The translations under genes and the position numbers were made by a program. From NCBI GenBank assembly GCA_015063005.1, contig SUTF01000009.1, positions 1 through 64,000 on the forward strand: 64,000 bases of DNA, written 5' to 3'. Each line of letters opens with the position of its first letter. Position 1 is the first letter of the stretch. Of this stretch, positions 10,997-22,559 are shown piece by piece. The notes under the pieces are model-generated. The model saw nothing but the letters and a program-made list of their open reading frames with translations. It made no database searches and had not been told where the DNA came from. The stretch is from Methanobrevibacter millerae. Its GTDB lineage: Archaea; Methanobacteriota; Methanobacteria; Methanobacteriales; Methanobacteriaceae.

Positions 10997-13195
10997 TTAT
11001 ATGTCTCCTAAGTAGTGACTTGTAGGGAACGGTTCTGGAGATAAACCTTTTCTTTGTCTGATTTCTCTGACAATTTGGTTTTGCATCTCACGTGGAAGTG
11101 GTTCAAATCCTGCGATTTCAGTAGACCATAAACATCTACCTTCTGCAGCAGATCTGATGTCACCAGCGAAACCGAACATTTCAGCTACAGGAACTTTGGA
11201 TTCGATTCTTGCCATATCTCCTTCTTGACCCATGTCAACAATTTGACCTCTTCTGTTTTGGATTTCACGAGTACATGCACCCATGTAATCATTAGGAGTG
11301 TCAATAACTACTTTTTGCATAGGTTCGAGTAAAGCAGGTTCTGCAAGAGTCATAGCACCTAAAATTGCGTTTCTGATAGCTGGTAAAACTTGAGCAGGTC
11401 CTCTGTGAACTGCGTCTTCGTGAAGTTTTGCATCGTGGAGTTTGAATTTTAATCCCATGGAGATTTCTTCACCTAATGGTCCGCTTTCGAGAGTTGATTC
11501 GAAACCTTCGAGTAATAATTCTTTAACTTCATCCAAGTATTGAATACCACGAGTCATGTTAATGAACAAGCTTCTGTTGTGAACAGCCCATACTCTTCTA
11601 GCTTCTTCTTTTTCTAAACCATATTCCATGAAGTCGTTAGCAGCTTCTTTACCTTTAACTCTGCCTTCTTTGATTTTACCATCTTGGATAGCATCATAGA
11701 TGGATGGTTCTACAGGTTCAACAGTCAAGTAGAATCTGTTATGTTTGTTTGGAGATTTACCTTCAACTTGAGGAGATAATTGTCTTACAGTTTCTCTGTA
11801 TACAACAATAGGTTCGGAAGTTGTGATATCCACACCTTTTTCTCCAATTCTGTATCCGATAACTTCTAAGTGAAGTTCACCCATACCTGATACTAAGTGT
11901 TCACCGGTTTCTTCATTAATATCAATTTTTACAGTAGGGTCTTCTTTACCTACTTGTCTTAATACTTCGATGAGTTTTGGTAAATCTTTAGTATTTTTAG
12001 CTTCTACTGCTACGGTAACTACAGGTTCTGAAATGTGTTCTAAACCTTCGAACTCTTTGATTTTGTCTTCAGGTGAACAGAGAGTTTCCCCTGCGATAGC
12101 TCCTTTTGCACCAGCAACATATACAATGTTACCTGCAGGAACTCTATCAGTGTTAACTCTTTCAGGACCGAAGTATACACCTACTTGTTGTACTCTGGAT
12201 TTACCGTGAGAACCAACGAGATATACTTCTGTACCTTTTTCGATAGCTCCTCCATAAACCCTACCTGTTGCAATTTCACCAGCGTGTTTATCTACAGATA
12301 CGTTGGTGACCATTACTGCTAAAGGTCCGTCAGGAGAAGTTTCAATCATACCTTTACCTGCAGGAGATTCAATGTCTCCATCCCAGATGTTAGGTACTCT
12401 GTAAACTTGAGCTTCTTTAGGGGAAGGCAAGTGTTCTACTACCATACCTAATAATACATCGGATAAAGGTACTTTTTGAGCTAATTCTTTTTCGTTATCA
12501 GCATTACAGTATTCAATAATATCTTTGAAGTTAATTCCAGTTTCTTGCATGGTTGGAACGTTAATTGCCCAATTGTGGTATGCTGAACCGAATGCTACAC
12601 TACCATTAGTGAAATCTAATGACCATTCTTCTTTTTTGTCTTCAGGAGCCATGTTTTTGATTAATTTATTAGCTTCCATGAAGATTTTTAAGAATCTGTT
12701 TTGTAATTCTTCAGGTTCTAATTTTAACTCGTTGATTAATCTGTCAACTTTGTTAATGAATAAAACTGGTTTTACGTTTTCTTTTAATGCTTGTCTGAAT
12801 ACAGTTTCAGTTTGAGGCATGATACCTTCTACAGCACAAACAACAACTACTGCACCGTCTACAGCTCTCATTGCACGGGTTACGTCCCCACCAAAGTCAA
12901 CGTGACCAGGGGTATCGATTAAGTTGATTAAGTATTCATCATCTTTATAATCGTGCACCATAGATACGTTTGCCGCATCAATGGTAATACCACGTGCTTG
13001 TTCTTGTTCATCAAAATCCAAGAATCTTTGATCACCAGCCAATTCTTCAGAAATCATACCTGCACCTGCTAAGAGGTTGTCAGATAATGTGGTTTTACCG
13101 TGGTCAATGTGAGCACAGATACCAATGTTTCTGATAGCTTCTGGTTTAAACATCAATTCTTTAATTTTTGCAATCATTTTGTCTCGTCTACTCAA
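10997..13195 (-). CDS. fusA: translation elongation factor EF-2
   Basis: Ribosomal translocase GTPase. P-loop [10 protein letters not shown]3 DTPGHVDF and G4 NKVD are present. Near the C-terminus [12 protein letters not shown] contains the histidine that archaea and eukaryotes convert to diphthamide. I place the start at a TTG (13195): GGTGAT lies just upstream and the protein then begins [15 protein letters not shown] like other archaeal EF-2s, giving 732 residues. It lies 25 bp from rps7 in the str operon. Confidence 0.97.
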   Translation of the reverse strand: MSRRDKMIAKIKELMFKPEAIRNIGICAHIDHGKTTLSDNLLAGAGMISEELAGDQRFLDFDEQEQARGITIDAANVSMVHDYKDDEYLINLIDTPGHVDFGGDVTRAMRAVDGAVVVVCAVEGIMPQTETVFRQALKENVKPVLFINKVDRLINELKLEPEELQNRFLKIFMEANKLIKNMAPEDKKEEWSLDFTNGSVAFGSAYHNWAINVPTMQETGINFKDIIEYCNADNEKELAQKVPLSDVLLGMVVEHLPSPKEAQVYRVPNIWDGDIESPAGKGMIETSPDGPLAVMVTNVSVDKHAGEIATGRVYGGAIEKGTEVYLVGSHGKSRVQQVGVYFGPERVNTDRVPAGNIVYVAGAKGAIAGETLCSPEDKIKEFEGLEHISEPVVTVAVEAKNTKDLPKLIEVLRQVGKEDPTVKIDINEETGEHLVSGMGELHLEVIGYRIGEKGVDITTSEPIVVYRETVRQLSPQVEGKSPNKHNRFYLTVEPVEPSIYDAIQDGKIKEGRVKGKEAANDFMEYGLEKEEARRVWAVHNRSLFINMTRGIQYLDEVKELLLEGFESTLESGPLGEEISMGLKFKLHDAKLHEDAVHRGPAQVLPAIRNAILGAMTLAEPALLEPMQKVVIDTPNDYMGACTREIQNRRGQIVDMGQEGDMARIESKVPVAEMFGFAGDIRSAAEGRCLWSTEIAGFEPLPREMQNQIVREIRQRKGLSPEPFPTSHYLGDI

Positions 13196-13220
13196 GAAAA
13201 TCACCTAAATATGAATATGA

Positions 13221-13781
13221 TTAGTGTGCTGCTTTAGCAACTCTTTCTTTCTCTTCAGCTTTTTGTAAAGCAAAGCTTCTTGAATCTTCTTCAGAAGCAA
13301 GGATTAATTCATCAGCTAAACATTCAGCAACAGATCTTTTGTTTTTGAATGATGATTGTAAAGTACCTCTAGTTAAAAATCCGAGAGATAAGTCCACTCT
13401 TCTTTGTGGAGAAATATCAACTGCTACTTGGTATCCAATACCACCATATTTGATACGGGTAGTTTCTTCACGAGGTGCAGTGTTTTCGACTGCAGTAACT
13501 AAAACTTGAACAGGGTTCTTTTTAGTTCTTTTGTTGATAATTTCTAATGCTTCTTTTACAATGTTATAAGCTTTATTTTTCTTACCTGAATTGAGGTGGG
13601 TTCTCATAACTTTGTTCATTAATCTTTCAACAATAGATACTTTTGATTTTGCAAATTGTCTTTTTACATGTCTACCTGAAGTATGAGGTACAAGAGTTTC
13701 ATCTAAACAAATGTATTTTACTAAACCTAAGTCCTCAACTTTTACTTCATCGAGATCCCATTTATCGAATAATTTACTCAT
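13221..13781 (-). CDS. rps7: 30S ribosomal protein S7
   Basis: 186 residues, typical for archaeal uS7. Visible family segments include RLMNKVMRTHLNSGKKNKAY and VENTAPREETTRI with the basic rRNA-binding patches. AAGGT precedes the ATG. It sits 14 bp downstream of rps12 in the str operon. Confidence 0.98.
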   Translation of the reverse strand: MSKLFDKWDLDEVKVEDLGLVKYICLDETLVPHTSGRHVKRQFAKSKVSIVERLMNKVMRTHLNSGKKNKAYNIVKEALEIINKRTKKNPVQVLVTAVENTAPREETTRIKYGGIGYQVAVDISPQRRVDLSLGFLTRGTLQSSFKNKRSVAECLADELILASEEDSRSFALQKAEEKERVAKAAH

Positions 13782-13795
13782 AAAAATTACCTTCC

Positions 13796-14221
13796 TTATC
13801 TTACAGGTTTTTCTATTTTTCCACTTACCATTTCAGATAAAGCTACATTGTTAACTTTGGACACTTTCCAACGAACTCCAGGGATATCACCCATGGATCT
13901 TCCGGAAGGTCCACCAATTCCTTCAATCATAACTTCATCGTGCTCATCGATAAAACCAATAGCTCCGTCACCTGGTGCGAAAGCGGTTAATTGTTTACCG
14001 TTTTTAATTAATTGAACACGTACACATTTACGAATAGCAGAGTTAGGTTGTTTTGCTTCTATCCCTACTTTTTCGATTACAATTCCTCTTGCTTGAGGAG
14101 CCCCTTCGAGAGGGTCAGCTTTAACGTCTAATCTTAAAGCTCTTCTTTTGTAATCTACATCTTTCCACTTAAAATTTTGTCTATTTTTTTTAAGTTTTTT
14201 TGCAGCAAAAAGTCCTGGCAT
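13796..14221 (-). CDS. rps12: 30S ribosomal protein S12
   Basis: Decoding-centre protein uS12, 141 residues from the start [12 protein letters not shown]. The ATG at 14221 is preferred over the upstream ATG because GAGG lies just upstream of it and the protein then begins like other archaeal S12s. The conserved loop [15 protein letters not shown] is present. First gene of the str operon. Confidence 0.97.
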   Translation of the reverse strand: MPGLFAAKKLKKNRQNFKWKDVDYKRRALRLDVKADPLEGAPQARGIVIEKVGIEAKQPNSAIRKCVRVQLIKNGKQLTAFAPGDGAIGFIDEHDEVMIEGIGGPSGRSMGDIPGVRWKVSKVNNVALSEMVSGKIEKPVR

Positions 14222-14508
14222 ATTATTTTCCTCTAAACATTTTGTCAAAAAACATATCTAAGAATCCACCGCTGCGATTTATACTACACACTACTAGTAC
14301 AATCTAAATTCCAAGATATAATTAGTAATAATAATTAATTAGATAAAAATAACAAGTTTTATCTAAAAACAAAGATATCAAAATAAAAAACAATGACAAA
14401 AAGCACACATAGTCATGTTCGAATAAATATAGATATCTTACATTTAAATATCTTTTTTAACCTTTATAAAGGTATGGTTTTTTTAATGTAAAATAAAAAA
14501 AGTCAATG
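14222..14508 (-). promoter_or_regulatory. str-operon upstream region
   Basis: About 300 bp without a gene separates nusA from rps12. It is AT-rich with several TATA-like stretches on the minus strand (for example ATATTTAAATG near 14436-14452). It probably holds the str-operon promoter and a long leader. I cannot choose one TATA box with confidence and see no other gene. Confidence 0.35.
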
Positions 14509-14554
14509 AAAAAAAAATTAAATAAAAAAAATAAAATAGCTATAAAGCTATTTT
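14509..14554 (-). terminator. rpo-operon terminator straddling the nusA stop
   Basis: AAAATAGCT (14533-14541) and AGCTATTTT (14546-14554) form a perfect 9-bp stem with a 4-nt loop over the nusA stop codon. On the minus strand it is followed by a run of T residues (14509-14532). This likely ends the long rpo transcript before the str operon begins. Confidence 0.65.
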
Positions 14555-14979
14555 AAAATTATGTTATCAATATTATGTAACCTATTAGCTAATAATTTAG
14601 CTCTTTCAATGTTAATACCATTTTTACCAATAGCTATACGCTTATTGGTATTGTCTGTTGCAACAGTAGCTATTTTTTCTCCATTTTTCCTAGTTGAAAT
14701 TTTTACAGATTGTAATTCTGCAGGAGATAAAATATTTCTAATAAATTGAACAGGGTCCTCATTCAATTCAATGATTTCAACCCCACGATCTACTGCTTTT
14801 TGAACTTTTGATACGGTACTTCCACGTTTGCCGATAGCTAATCCCATATCTCCTTGTTTAACAACGAAAGTAACCTTATTGTTATCATCATCGATAATGC
14901 AATCCTTAACCATTGCTCCAGTCATATTTTCAAACAAAGCAATGAATCTTATTTCATTTGCACCGAATTTAATAGACAC
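14548..14979 (-). CDS. nusA: NusA-like transcription factor, archaeal (KH domains only)
   Basis: 143 residues containing two KH-type RNA-binding domains: GDMGLAIGKRGSTVSKVQ and NKRIAIGKNGINIERAK each carry the GxxG loop. Archaeal NusA lacks the polymerase-binding N-terminal and S1 domains of bacterial NusA and is encoded with the rpo genes, as here. The start codon is GTG. It lies 6 nt downstream of rpl30e, and AGGTAG at the end of that gene acts as RBS. Confidence 0.95.
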   Translation of the reverse strand: MSIKFGANEIRFIALFENMTGAMVKDCIIDDDNNKVTFVVKQGDMGLAIGKRGSTVSKVQKAVDRGVEIIELNEDPVQFIRNILSPAELQSVKISTRKNGEKIATVATDNTNKRIAIGKNGINIERAKLLANRLHNIDNIILK

Positions 14980-14985
14980 GTAAAT

Positions 14986-15285
14986 CTACCTCAAATCGTC
15001 TAATATAGTAGAATCTCCTGGATCGTTAACGATTAATGTAGCAACGGTAAAAGGTTTACCACAAACAGAACCTAAGTCGACACTTGTTCCATCATAAATG
15101 TGACAAGGGATTTCTGAGAGTTTTGCATAATATTCAACATCTTCAATAATATCTTTAGGAGCATTTTGAGCAACAACAACGAGTTGACCTTTTCCTAATT
15201 TTAAAGATTGAATTGATTTTTCAGAGCCTAAAGTCACATCACCAGTATCGACAGCGACCCTGATTCCTCTATCTACGTCCATCAT
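14986..15285 (-). CDS. rpl30e: 50S ribosomal protein L30e
   Basis: 99-residue L7Ae/L30e/S12e/Gadd45-family RNA-binding protein. The segments TGDVTLGSEKSIQSLKLGK and VVVAQNAPKDIIEDVEYYA identify L30e. The conserved archaeal order rpoA2-rpl30e-nusA supports this. GGAGG lies 4 nt before tandem ATG codons. Confidence 0.96.
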   Translation of the reverse strand: MMDVDRGIRVAVDTGDVTLGSEKSIQSLKLGKGQLVVVAQNAPKDIIEDVEYYAKLSEIPCHIYDGTSVDLGSVCGKPFTVATLIVNDPGDSTILDDLR

Positions 15286-15293
15286 CTAGCCTC

Positions 15294-16784
15294 CTATTCA
15301 TTTTTTGCCATTTTGACACCGATTGAACCGGTACCAAGAGGTATTGGTTGTCCAATAATAATATTTTCGATGATACCAGTTAAATCATCCACTTCACCGC
15401 GAATACTTGCGTTAAGTAAATGTTTACCAGTTTCTTCAAAAGCTGCACGTGCTAAAACACTTGATTTTTCACCACTAATACCATGTCTTCCGATTGATTT
15501 AACTTCTCCTTCAGAAGTCATGATATCTGCAACTAACATAATATGCCTTACATCAACAGTAAGACCTTGCTCTGAGAGAGTATTATTCGCTTCGTTAATG
15601 ATTGATTGACGAGCTGCCTCAATACCTAAAACATCTTCAATTTCACGAATACTGTTAGTGGTAGTTCTTTGTGAATCAATACCTTCAATAGCTAAAATCT
15701 CTTTAAGATTGGATCCTTCAGTGTGAATAACCCATTCATCATCCTTACGGATAATGACTTTACCTATCTTTTTAACACCACTAATCTGCAAATCACGTAC
15801 TTTATCCGCTAATAAACGGAGATTACGGATTCTGTGTTTTGCATCATTAGTTTCTTTAGGTTTGATTATAATCAAATTGCCGTCAATTTCAGGTTTATCC
15901 TTTTTGAAATCGGATTGGATTTTTTGAATAATATCCTCTTTGACAAGTCTTCTTTCATCAATTTTTTTATCTGATAAAGTAGCTTCAACTTGCATTTCAG
16001 CATAATTTAAATTAAAGTCTTCAAGAATATCATTGATAGTACTCTTACCAATTTTATTAGCTAAGACTTTAACAAACTCTTCATCATAACGTTTGTCTTC
16101 ATCAAAGTAAATATCCATTGTTGGTGTTGCAATATCTTTCCTTGCATCAACAATTTCAATAAGCCTTGGAAGACCCAATGTTACGTTTAACTCAGTAACC
16201 CCTGCATAGTGAAAAGTACGCATAGTCATCTGAGTACCTGGTTCACCAACAGATTGTGCAGCTACTGTTCCAACAGCCTCTCCAGCTTCTACATGAGCTC
16301 GGTCATAGGCAGTTTTTAACTTATCTACAAGTTTGTCTAATTCTTCATCAGTTAAATCACGACGAACATAAGCACTAGCCAAATCTTCAACATAACCTTT
16401 AGGGAACTCTATACCTTTATCGGTTAAAACATTTAAAACCTTATCAATGACACTTATATCATTGATAATTGATTCCATGTTTTCTTCAGATAATTCTGTA
16501 GTATTGAACTTATTAAATATGTTTTTAATAAAGTAATAGTCTAACAATTCAATATCATTTTCCTCTAAAGTCTGTGAAAATTCAACGAAGTTAACATTAT
16601 ATGAAATGAGTAAGTCATTGATCAATTGAATATTTTTAAATTTGGCGATGATATCCTCAAAGATATCATCAGTCATGTCAATTGAATCATAATCTACTAA
16701 AACATCTTTAATATCATAATCATCTGGAATGCAAATACTACGCATTTCCAAAGTATTTTGAACTTTTTCAATTAATTCTTCCAT
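15294..16784 (-). CDS. rpoA2: RNA polymerase subunit A'' with N-terminal extension
   Basis: C-terminal part of the largest RNA polymerase subunit. It forms the trigger loop/jaw region: [19 protein letters not shown] is the universal motif, followed by [12 protein letters not shown]. The protein has 496 residues; other methanogen A'' subunits have roughly 380-400 (from memory). The surplus is at the N-terminus: before the usual start (around [11 protein letters not shown]) there are about 110 extra, acidic, predicted-helical residues. These look like loosely repeated units (DDYDIKDVL..., [14 protein letters not shown]..., [11 protein letters not shown]). RBS GGGGTG is well placed, 11 nt after the rpoA1 stop. 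Confidence 0.96.
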   Translation of the reverse strand: MEELIEKVQNTLEMRSICIPDDYDIKDVLVDYDSIDMTDDIFEDIIAKFKNIQLINDLLISYNVNFVEFSQTLEENDIELLDYYFIKNIFNKFNTTELSEENMESIINDISVIDKVLNVLTDKGIEFPKGYVEDLASAYVRRDLTDEELDKLVDKLKTAYDRAHVEAGEAVGTVAAQSVGEPGTQMTMRTFHYAGVTELNVTLGLPRLIEIVDARKDIATPTMDIYFDEDKRYDEEFVKVLANKIGKSTINDILEDFNLNYAEMQVEATLSDKKIDERRLVKEDIIQKIQSDFKKDKPEIDGNLIIIKPKETNDAKHRIRNLRLLADKVRDLQISGVKKIGKVIIRKDDEWVIHTEGSNLKEILAIEGIDSQRTTTNSIREIEDVLGIEAARQSIINEANNTLSEQGLTVDVRHIMLVADIMTSEGEVKSIGRHGISGEKSSVLARAAFEETGKHLLNASIRGEVDDLTGIIENIIIGQPIPLGTGSIGVKMAKNE

Positions 16785-16795
16785 ATTTACACCCC

Positions 16796-19700
16796 TTATT
16801 TACCTACCTGAGATACATCAGATTTTTCTTCTAATTTAATCTCTTCTATGAGTTTATCCAAGTTTGCTGCTATACCAAAGTCACTTTTAGCCGGGTCTAC
16901 ACCATCGTCACCAAAGATTCTTTGAACAACATTACTTTGATTGTCAGTGACAAGTCCTGATGGTTTAACTTGCAAGTCCTGAAGTGCGTTTACAAGTCTT
17001 CTTTGCATGTAACCAGATTGTGCTGTACGAATCGCAGTATCTACAAGACCTTCTCTTCCTCCCATAGCGTGGAAGAAGAATTCAATTGGATCTAATCCAG
17101 ATTTATAACTTGAATGTACAAATCCTTTTGCCTTTGCCCCTAACTCGTTTCTCTTGAAGTGAGGTAAAGTCCTTTCAATGTATCCCCTGTGAATACGTCC
17201 ACCCCTAACTGCCTGTTGACCTACACAGGAAGTAATCTGAGTCAAGTTCAGCATGGATGCCCTAGCACCAGTACGTGCCATTACAACAGAGTGGTTGTGT
17301 TCCATAGTCAAGTAATCTTCTGCAATTTCACCGGATTTATCCCTAGCTTCCCCTAAAACTTGCATGATTCTCATTTCCAAAGTCTCTTCCAAGCTTCTAC
17401 CAGGTAATGCATCAAGAATACCTTCGTTATAAGCATCAATCAATCTGTCTACTTTTTCTTCTGATTTTTGTAAATGCTCATTAATTCTTGCTTGAGCTTC
17501 TTCAGGGATTTCTTCGTCGTTTAAACTAGTTGTAATACCAGTTACCATAATTCCACAGATAGCTAAGTCAGTTGATCTGTCTAAGAATTCCTTAGCTCTT
17601 CCAGGACCGTATTCTTTAACGATTTTATCCAAAATTTGACCGGACATGGATCCGTATGCCTTTTCGTCGATTACTCCATGTTTCAATATTCCGTTTTCGA
17701 TTACTACATATGCATCGATTGGACATAAGTGTTCATAGTCAACAACGGATGGGTCTGGAGCTTCTCTTAAGATTCTGTCACATTGACCACATTTGGTACA
17801 AATTTCAGCTTTATAAGTTAAGTTCAAATCATTAGGTAAAAGTAATGAGAATAACTCTTTACCAGTCCATCTATCGCCTTCAAATTTCTCAATAATGGAC
17901 TCGTCAATACCATCATCACTATCAGTTGCATATTTAGCAGTGATTTCATCAGCAATACGTTTATGTGCAATTGATTTGATGATTTCTTTTTCCTCATCAT
18001 CCCATTTGTTTGCCTTAAGACGTTTAGCCTTTTCATCATCGGATAAATCTAAAGTATTGAGATAAGTTTCCTTATCTGCTTTAGTTCCACGAACATTTTT
18101 GGTCTTTTTAGCAATTTCCCTTTCGATTGCAATATCTTCATCAGATTCGGATTTTTTCAATAACCATTTTTCACCATCATATTCAGGAATTGGTAAATGG
18201 GATTTACGAACAATCTGAAGTGCTTGTTCTTCTGGGAATGTCATTGATTTTCTTGTTAACAGGTATGCTCCTGAAATGTGATCGTGAATTGCACCAATAA
18301 TAGGTCCACCGAACCTTGGAGATAAGATGTGTTCCTGTACACGCATCAATGATTTTGCTTCTGCACGGGATTCGTCAGTTTGGAAAACGTGCATGTTCAT
18401 TTCGTCCCCATCGAAATCCGCATTGTATGGAGGACATACACATAAGTTTAATCTGAAAGTCTTGTAAGGCAATACCCTTACTTCATGTGCCATCATACTC
18501 ATTCTGTGAAGTGAAGGTTGACGGTTGAATAAAACCATATCTCCATCTTTTAAGTGTCTTTCTACAATATCACCAGGTTTTAAGTTTTCAAGAATGAATT
18601 CCTTAGTATCTTCATTGATTTTTCTTCTGCTTCCAGATTCAGTAATCATGTAGTTTGCACCAGGGTGTACGTTTGGACCGTTTTCAACATAGGTTCTGAT
18701 TTCATCTATGTTCCAGTCATTGACATATGCAGGTACGGTAACTTCTTTTGCAATCATTTCAGGCACACCGACCTCATTGATACTGATGTTAGGGTCTGGT
18801 GAGATTACTGTACGTGCTGAGAAGTTTACACGTTTACCTGAAAGGTTGGATCTGAATCTTCCTTCTTTTCCTTTCAACCTTTGGGTTAAGGTTTTTAAAG
18901 GTCTTCCGGATCTGTGTTTGGATGGTGGAACACCACTGGCCTCATTATCAAAGTAAGTAGTAACGTGATACTGTAATAAATCCCATAAGTCTTCAACAAT
19001 CAATTGAGGAGCACCAGCTTCCATATTCTCAACCAATCTTTGATTGATACGTAAGATATCTACTAATTTGTGAGTTAAGTCGTCTTCTGAACGTTCACCA
19101 GTATCCAAAGTAATTGAAGGTCTTACTGTTACAGGTGGAACAGGTAAAACTGTTAAAACTAACCATTCTGGTCTAGCAACTTCAGGATTGATACCTAAAA
19201 TATAGATATCCTCATCAGTGATGTTTTCCAATCTTTCTCTGATTTCAGAAGCGGTTAACTTATAATCTCCTTGATGGATAGTAACCGGTTTATCCAAAAC
19301 GATAGCTTCCTGAATGTAAGCTTGAACATGAGATTCCTTAATGTAATCACGAATGCGTCTTTTGAACTCAGTATCGAATTTTCTTTCGGATTTGAGCTCT
19401 TGGTCTTCAACCAATTTTGCTCTTTCATCTTCTAACTTTTCAATAGCTTCAGTATCAACTTCTCCTTCAGCAGAGTTAAGCTCATCAATCTTTTTGTCGA
19501 TTTTTTCAATCTTTTTAGTGTAATCGCTTTCTATGTTTTCTCTGATGCTGTTTTCAATTTCATCGATTTCAGCATTATGTTTCATTTCAAGAGTTTCATA
19601 GCTAGCTTCGATATCTTCTAAAGACTGATTTTTTCTACAGTGAGGACAAAGCTGTTTAGGGTCAATATATTTGAATTGAGCTTTTTCTTCAGTTTCGTCT

Positions 19701-20281
19701 CTTTGCATATAAGCTTCTGCATAAAGCTGATTTAAGATATTTATGAGAATATCTCTTCTTTCGATATGGTCATAAGTATCATTTTCTTCAGGATAGATAT
19801 CATCCATGATTTTGTCGACAATATCATTTTGTTTAGATTCATTGATTTCAACTTTTTTAGCATCACTTTGAATCTTTTTCAAGATATCTTCAAGGTTATC
19901 CCTATGATCGATAGCATCAGCCAATTTTTCACGATAATCATCTAAAACATCTTCCGGCAAGAGAACACGACCACAGTCATTACAGGTTGAACGTAAAATC
20001 TTGTGAATAATATCTCCAAAACCAACATGAAGAACTGGTCTTGCAAGTTCAATACTACCAAAGTGTCCTTGACAATCTCCACCTCTGACACCACAGGTAT
20101 GACATCTGAGGGAAGGGTCTAAAACTCCTAAACGAGGATCCATCAAACCGTTTTCAATTGGATAACCATCAGAGTCATAGGTATCTGGAGTTTCAACACG
20201 AACAACAGACATTTTACGAATATCCTCTGGAGACATTAATCCAAAGTTAATCCTTTCAATTTTTTTGATAAATTCTTTCAA
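16796..20281 (-). CDS. rpoA1: RNA polymerase subunit A' with two large insertions
   Basis: Large catalytic subunit. The N-terminal zinc site (C60, C63, C70 and H73), clamp zinc ribbon (C100/C103 and C212/C215) and the Mg-binding [10 protein letters not shown] (621-630) are intact. The length is 1161 residues against roughly 870-890 in other methanogens (from memory). One surplus block enlarges the clamp between C103 and about L342, including a charged coiled coil at about 217-315. A second lies at about 705-803, between the PEYDG segment and WTGKELFS, and is highly charged. No intein splice motifs are seen in either. The start is TTG with GGAG upstream. Position in the operon is normal. Confidence 0.97.
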   Translation of the reverse strand: MKEFIKKIERINFGLMSPEDIRKMSVVRVETPDTYDSDGYPIENGLMDPRLGVLDPSLRCHTCGVRGGDCQGHFGSIELARPVLHVGFGDIIHKILRSTCNDCGRVLLPEDVLDDYREKLADAIDHRDNLEDILKKIQSDAKKVEINESKQNDIVDKIMDDIYPEENDTYDHIERRDILINILNQLYAEAYMQRDETEEKAQFKYIDPKQLCPHCRKNQSLEDIEASYETLEMKHNAEIDEIENSIRENIESDYTKKIEKIDKKIDELNSAEGEVDTEAIEKLEDERAKLVEDQELKSERKFDTEFKRRIRDYIKESHVQAYIQEAIVLDKPVTIHQGDYKLTASEIRERLENITDEDIYILGINPEVARPEWLVLTVLPVPPVTVRPSITLDTGERSEDDLTHKLVDILRINQRLVENMEAGAPQLIVEDLWDLLQYHVTTYFDNEASGVPPSKHRSGRPLKTLTQRLKGKEGRFRSNLSGKRVNFSARTVISPDPNISINEVGVPEMIAKEVTVPAYVNDWNIDEIRTYVENGPNVHPGANYMITESGSRRKINEDTKEFILENLKPGDIVERHLKDGDMVLFNRQPSLHRMSMMAHEVRVLPYKTFRLNLCVCPPYNADFDGDEMNMHVFQTDESRAEAKSLMRVQEHILSPRFGGPIIGAIHDHISGAYLLTRKSMTFPEEQALQIVRKSHLPIPEYDGEKWLLKKSESDEDIAIEREIAKKTKNVRGTKADKETYLNTLDLSDDEKAKRLKANKWDDEEKEIIKSIAHKRIADEITAKYATDSDDGIDESIIEKFEGDRWTGKELFSLLLPNDLNLTYKAEICTKCGQCDRILREAPDPSVVDYEHLCPIDAYVVIENGILKHGVIDEKAYGSMSGQILDKIVKEYGPGRAKEFLDRSTDLAICGIMVTGITTSLNDEEIPEEAQARINEHLQKSEEKVDRLIDAYNEGILDALPGRSLEETLEMRIMQVLGEARDKSGEIAEDYLTMEHNHSVVMARTGARASMLNLTQITSCVGQQAVRGGRIHRGYIERTLPHFKRNELGAKAKGFVHSSYKSGLDPIEFFFHAMGGREGLVDTAIRTAQSGYMQRRLVNALQDLQVKPSGLVTDNQSNVVQRIFGDDGVDPAKSDFGIAANLDKLIEEIKLEEKSDVSQVGK

Positions 20282-20300
20282 TGTATCGGCTCCTTCAATA

Positions 20301-22550
20301 TTATGCTTTGTCTCCTAAAACTAATTTAGGGAAGATACATAAACTTTTAAGTTCGTCTAATAACAATTTGAATGCATATGATATTTCGACTGGGTAAGTT
20401 TCTACATCTCCACAAATTGGACAATATTTTTTATTTCTATTTTTATCTTCAACAGCTAACATTCCACAATTTTCACAGACAATTGCTTCATATTTGTCAG
20501 ATTCATCTAAAAGTCTTTCTTTTAAGGTTAAAGCTGCACCGTGTGCAATAAGACAATCTCTTTCCATTTCTCCAAACCTTAAACCACCTTCACGTGCCCT
20601 ACCTTCTGTAGGTTGACGTGTAAGAACTTGTACAGGACCTCTAGAACGTGCATAAACTTTATCAGTAGTCATATGGTGTAATTTTTGGTAATAAGCTACT
20701 CCAACGAAAATTTCAGCTTCGATTCTTTCACCAGTAACACCATTGTATAATGATTCACAACCTGCAGATTCAAATCCGTGGTTTAAAAGATGTTGCTTGA
20801 TTGTTTTTTCAAGTTCCTTATTGAATGGAGTACCGTCAATACGTTCTCCTTCGAGACAACCTGCCTTACCAGCAACCATCTCAAGCACCTGACCTACAGA
20901 CATCCTTGAAGGAATAGCGTGTGGGTTAACAATTAAATCTGGAACAACACCAAATTCTGTGAAAGGAATATCTTCAGGGGACAATATTAAACCAATAACC
21001 CCTTTCTGACCGTGTCTTGATGCAAATTTATCACCAAATTCAGGTTGCCTGGTATCTCTTACTCTGATTTTAGCAAGTCTTGAACCTTCAATAGTTTCAG
21101 TTAATAATACTGCATCAACAATACCTTTTTCACCATGACGTACTGTAACAGAAGTTTCTCTTCTTTTTTCTGCAGCACTTGCCAATTCATCAAATTCTCC
21201 CAAGAATCTTGGAGGAGAAGTCTTACCAATTAAAACATCACCTGATTCAACATAGGATTCAGGATTTACAACACCAAACTCATCCAAGTGTCTGTATGCT
21301 TCTTCAGAACGGTATCCTTTAATGTTTTTATCAGGAACTTCGAAATTATCCTCTTGACCACCAGGATATCTTTTTTCAGAAGTATCATAAGATCTGAAGA
21401 ATGAAGATCTGCCTAATCCCCTTTCAAGAGAACCTTTGTTGATAACCATTGCATCTTCCATGTTATATCCTTCATAACTCATTAATGCAACAACAAAGTT
21501 TTGACCGGATGGTCTTAAGTCATAGTTAGTTGAGTCAATGATACGTGTTTTTACGATAGGAGTTTGAGGATGGTGTAACAGGTGAGCTCTGGTATCTGTA
21601 CGGAATGCGTAGTTGGATACATATAAACCTAAAGCCTGTTTTGTCATACCTGCTTCCATAGTGTTCCTTGGGGAGGAATTGTGATCTGAAAATGGAATAA
21701 TTCCTGCACAAATACCAAGCATGGTAGCAGGGTCAATTTCCAAATGAGTATGATCTGCATTCAAATCATTTAATCTCATTGCAATATATGAATTTTCTTC
21801 TTCTTCAGCATCCAAATATTCAATAACCCCTTTTTCAATTAAATCATCCCAAGTTAACTTGCCGTTGGCAACCTTATTGAGATGGTCATCAGTAAGAAGT
21901 GGCTGACCTTCTTTAACAATGATTAAAGGTCTTCTAGCCCTACCAGGGTCGTTGAAAATATAAATTTCATTGTTATCTTCATAATAAGTAATGTTCATTT
22001 CATGAGAAACAATTCCTTTTCTTCTTTTTTCCCTCATTTCTTCAGTGAATTCCTGAGGATTATCACATGTTCCGAAAAGTTCCCCATTAATATAAATTTT
22101 AGTCTTTAAACGATTGATAACAGGAGGTTCTACTTCCACATTGTCTTCGACAATTTCCTCAAATTCCTCTTTAATCTCTCCAATATCTTCTTTGATATCT
22201 TCGACTTTTTCTTCGATGACTTCTTTAGCCAAATCGATATCTTCAGAAATTTCAGGGGATTCTGCTATTGCTTTTTCTTTAGCCTCTTCAATATTTTCAA
22301 GGACTTCATGGAAATGTTTGCTTAACCGGGTATTTTTCCTTAATTTAGGATGAGCTTGGAAAAAACCTTTGATAACTTCTCTGTGATGATTGATTTCATC
22401 CATCTTTTCAGAATCTCCACCATTATCAGGATGATGAACTTCCGCTAATTCATCATAAGCATCTCTAACTTTTTTAGGAGTGACAATTTTGTCAAATCCA
22501 AAAAATTCATAAGCCTTCTTTACATCTTGATCATTATGATTAGTCAACAT
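20301..22550 (-). CDS. rpoB1: RNA polymerase subunit B' fused to an N-terminal J-domain
   Basis: C-terminal half of the split second-largest subunit. Its core starts near residue 143 ([16 protein letters not shown]) and keeps the catalytic [18 protein letters not shown] region, [14 protein letters not shown] and the terminal zinc site (CENCG...CPICG). In front sit 142 extra residues. Residues 9-64 read as a J-domain: helix [13 protein letters not shown], the loop motif H40-P41-D42 followed by [12 protein letters not shown], and helix III. A very acidic Glu/Lys-rich helical linker follows (about 76-140). The total is 749 residues; homologues have about 600 (from memory). GGGGTG lies just upstream of the ATG, 9 nt after the rpoB2 stop. 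No RBS and start for an unfused B' is visible near residue 143. Confidence 0.96.
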   Translation of the reverse strand: MLTNHNDQDVKKAYEFFGFDKIVTPKKVRDAYDELAEVHHPDNGGDSEKMDEINHHREVIKGFFQAHPKLRKNTRLSKHFHEVLENIEEAKEKAIAESPEISEDIDLAKEVIEEKVEDIKEDIGEIKEEFEEIVEDNVEVEPPVINRLKTKIYINGELFGTCDNPQEFTEEMREKRRKGIVSHEMNITYYEDNNEIYIFNDPGRARRPLIIVKEGQPLLTDDHLNKVANGKLTWDDLIEKGVIEYLDAEEEENSYIAMRLNDLNADHTHLEIDPATMLGICAGIIPFSDHNSSPRNTMEAGMTKQALGLYVSNYAFRTDTRAHLLHHPQTPIVKTRIIDSTNYDLRPSGQNFVVALMSYEGYNMEDAMVINKGSLERGLGRSSFFRSYDTSEKRYPGGQEDNFEVPDKNIKGYRSEEAYRHLDEFGVVNPESYVESGDVLIGKTSPPRFLGEFDELASAAEKRRETSVTVRHGEKGIVDAVLLTETIEGSRLAKIRVRDTRQPEFGDKFASRHGQKGVIGLILSPEDIPFTEFGVVPDLIVNPHAIPSRMSVGQVLEMVAGKAGCLEGERIDGTPFNKELEKTIKQHLLNHGFESAGCESLYNGVTGERIEAEIFVGVAYYQKLHHMTTDKVYARSRGPVQVLTRQPTEGRAREGGLRFGEMERDCLIAHGAALTLKERLLDESDKYEAIVCENCGMLAVEDKNRNKKYCPICGDVETYPVEISYAFKLLLDELKSLCIFPKLVLGDKA

Positions 22551-22559
22551 TACACCCCA

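Noticed and set aside
16796..20281. Intein in RpoA'
   Set aside because: Inteins occur in some archaeal A' subunits, but the extra segments lack Cys/Ser splice junctions, an HN end and homing-endonuclease motifs. They do not interrupt catalytic motifs.
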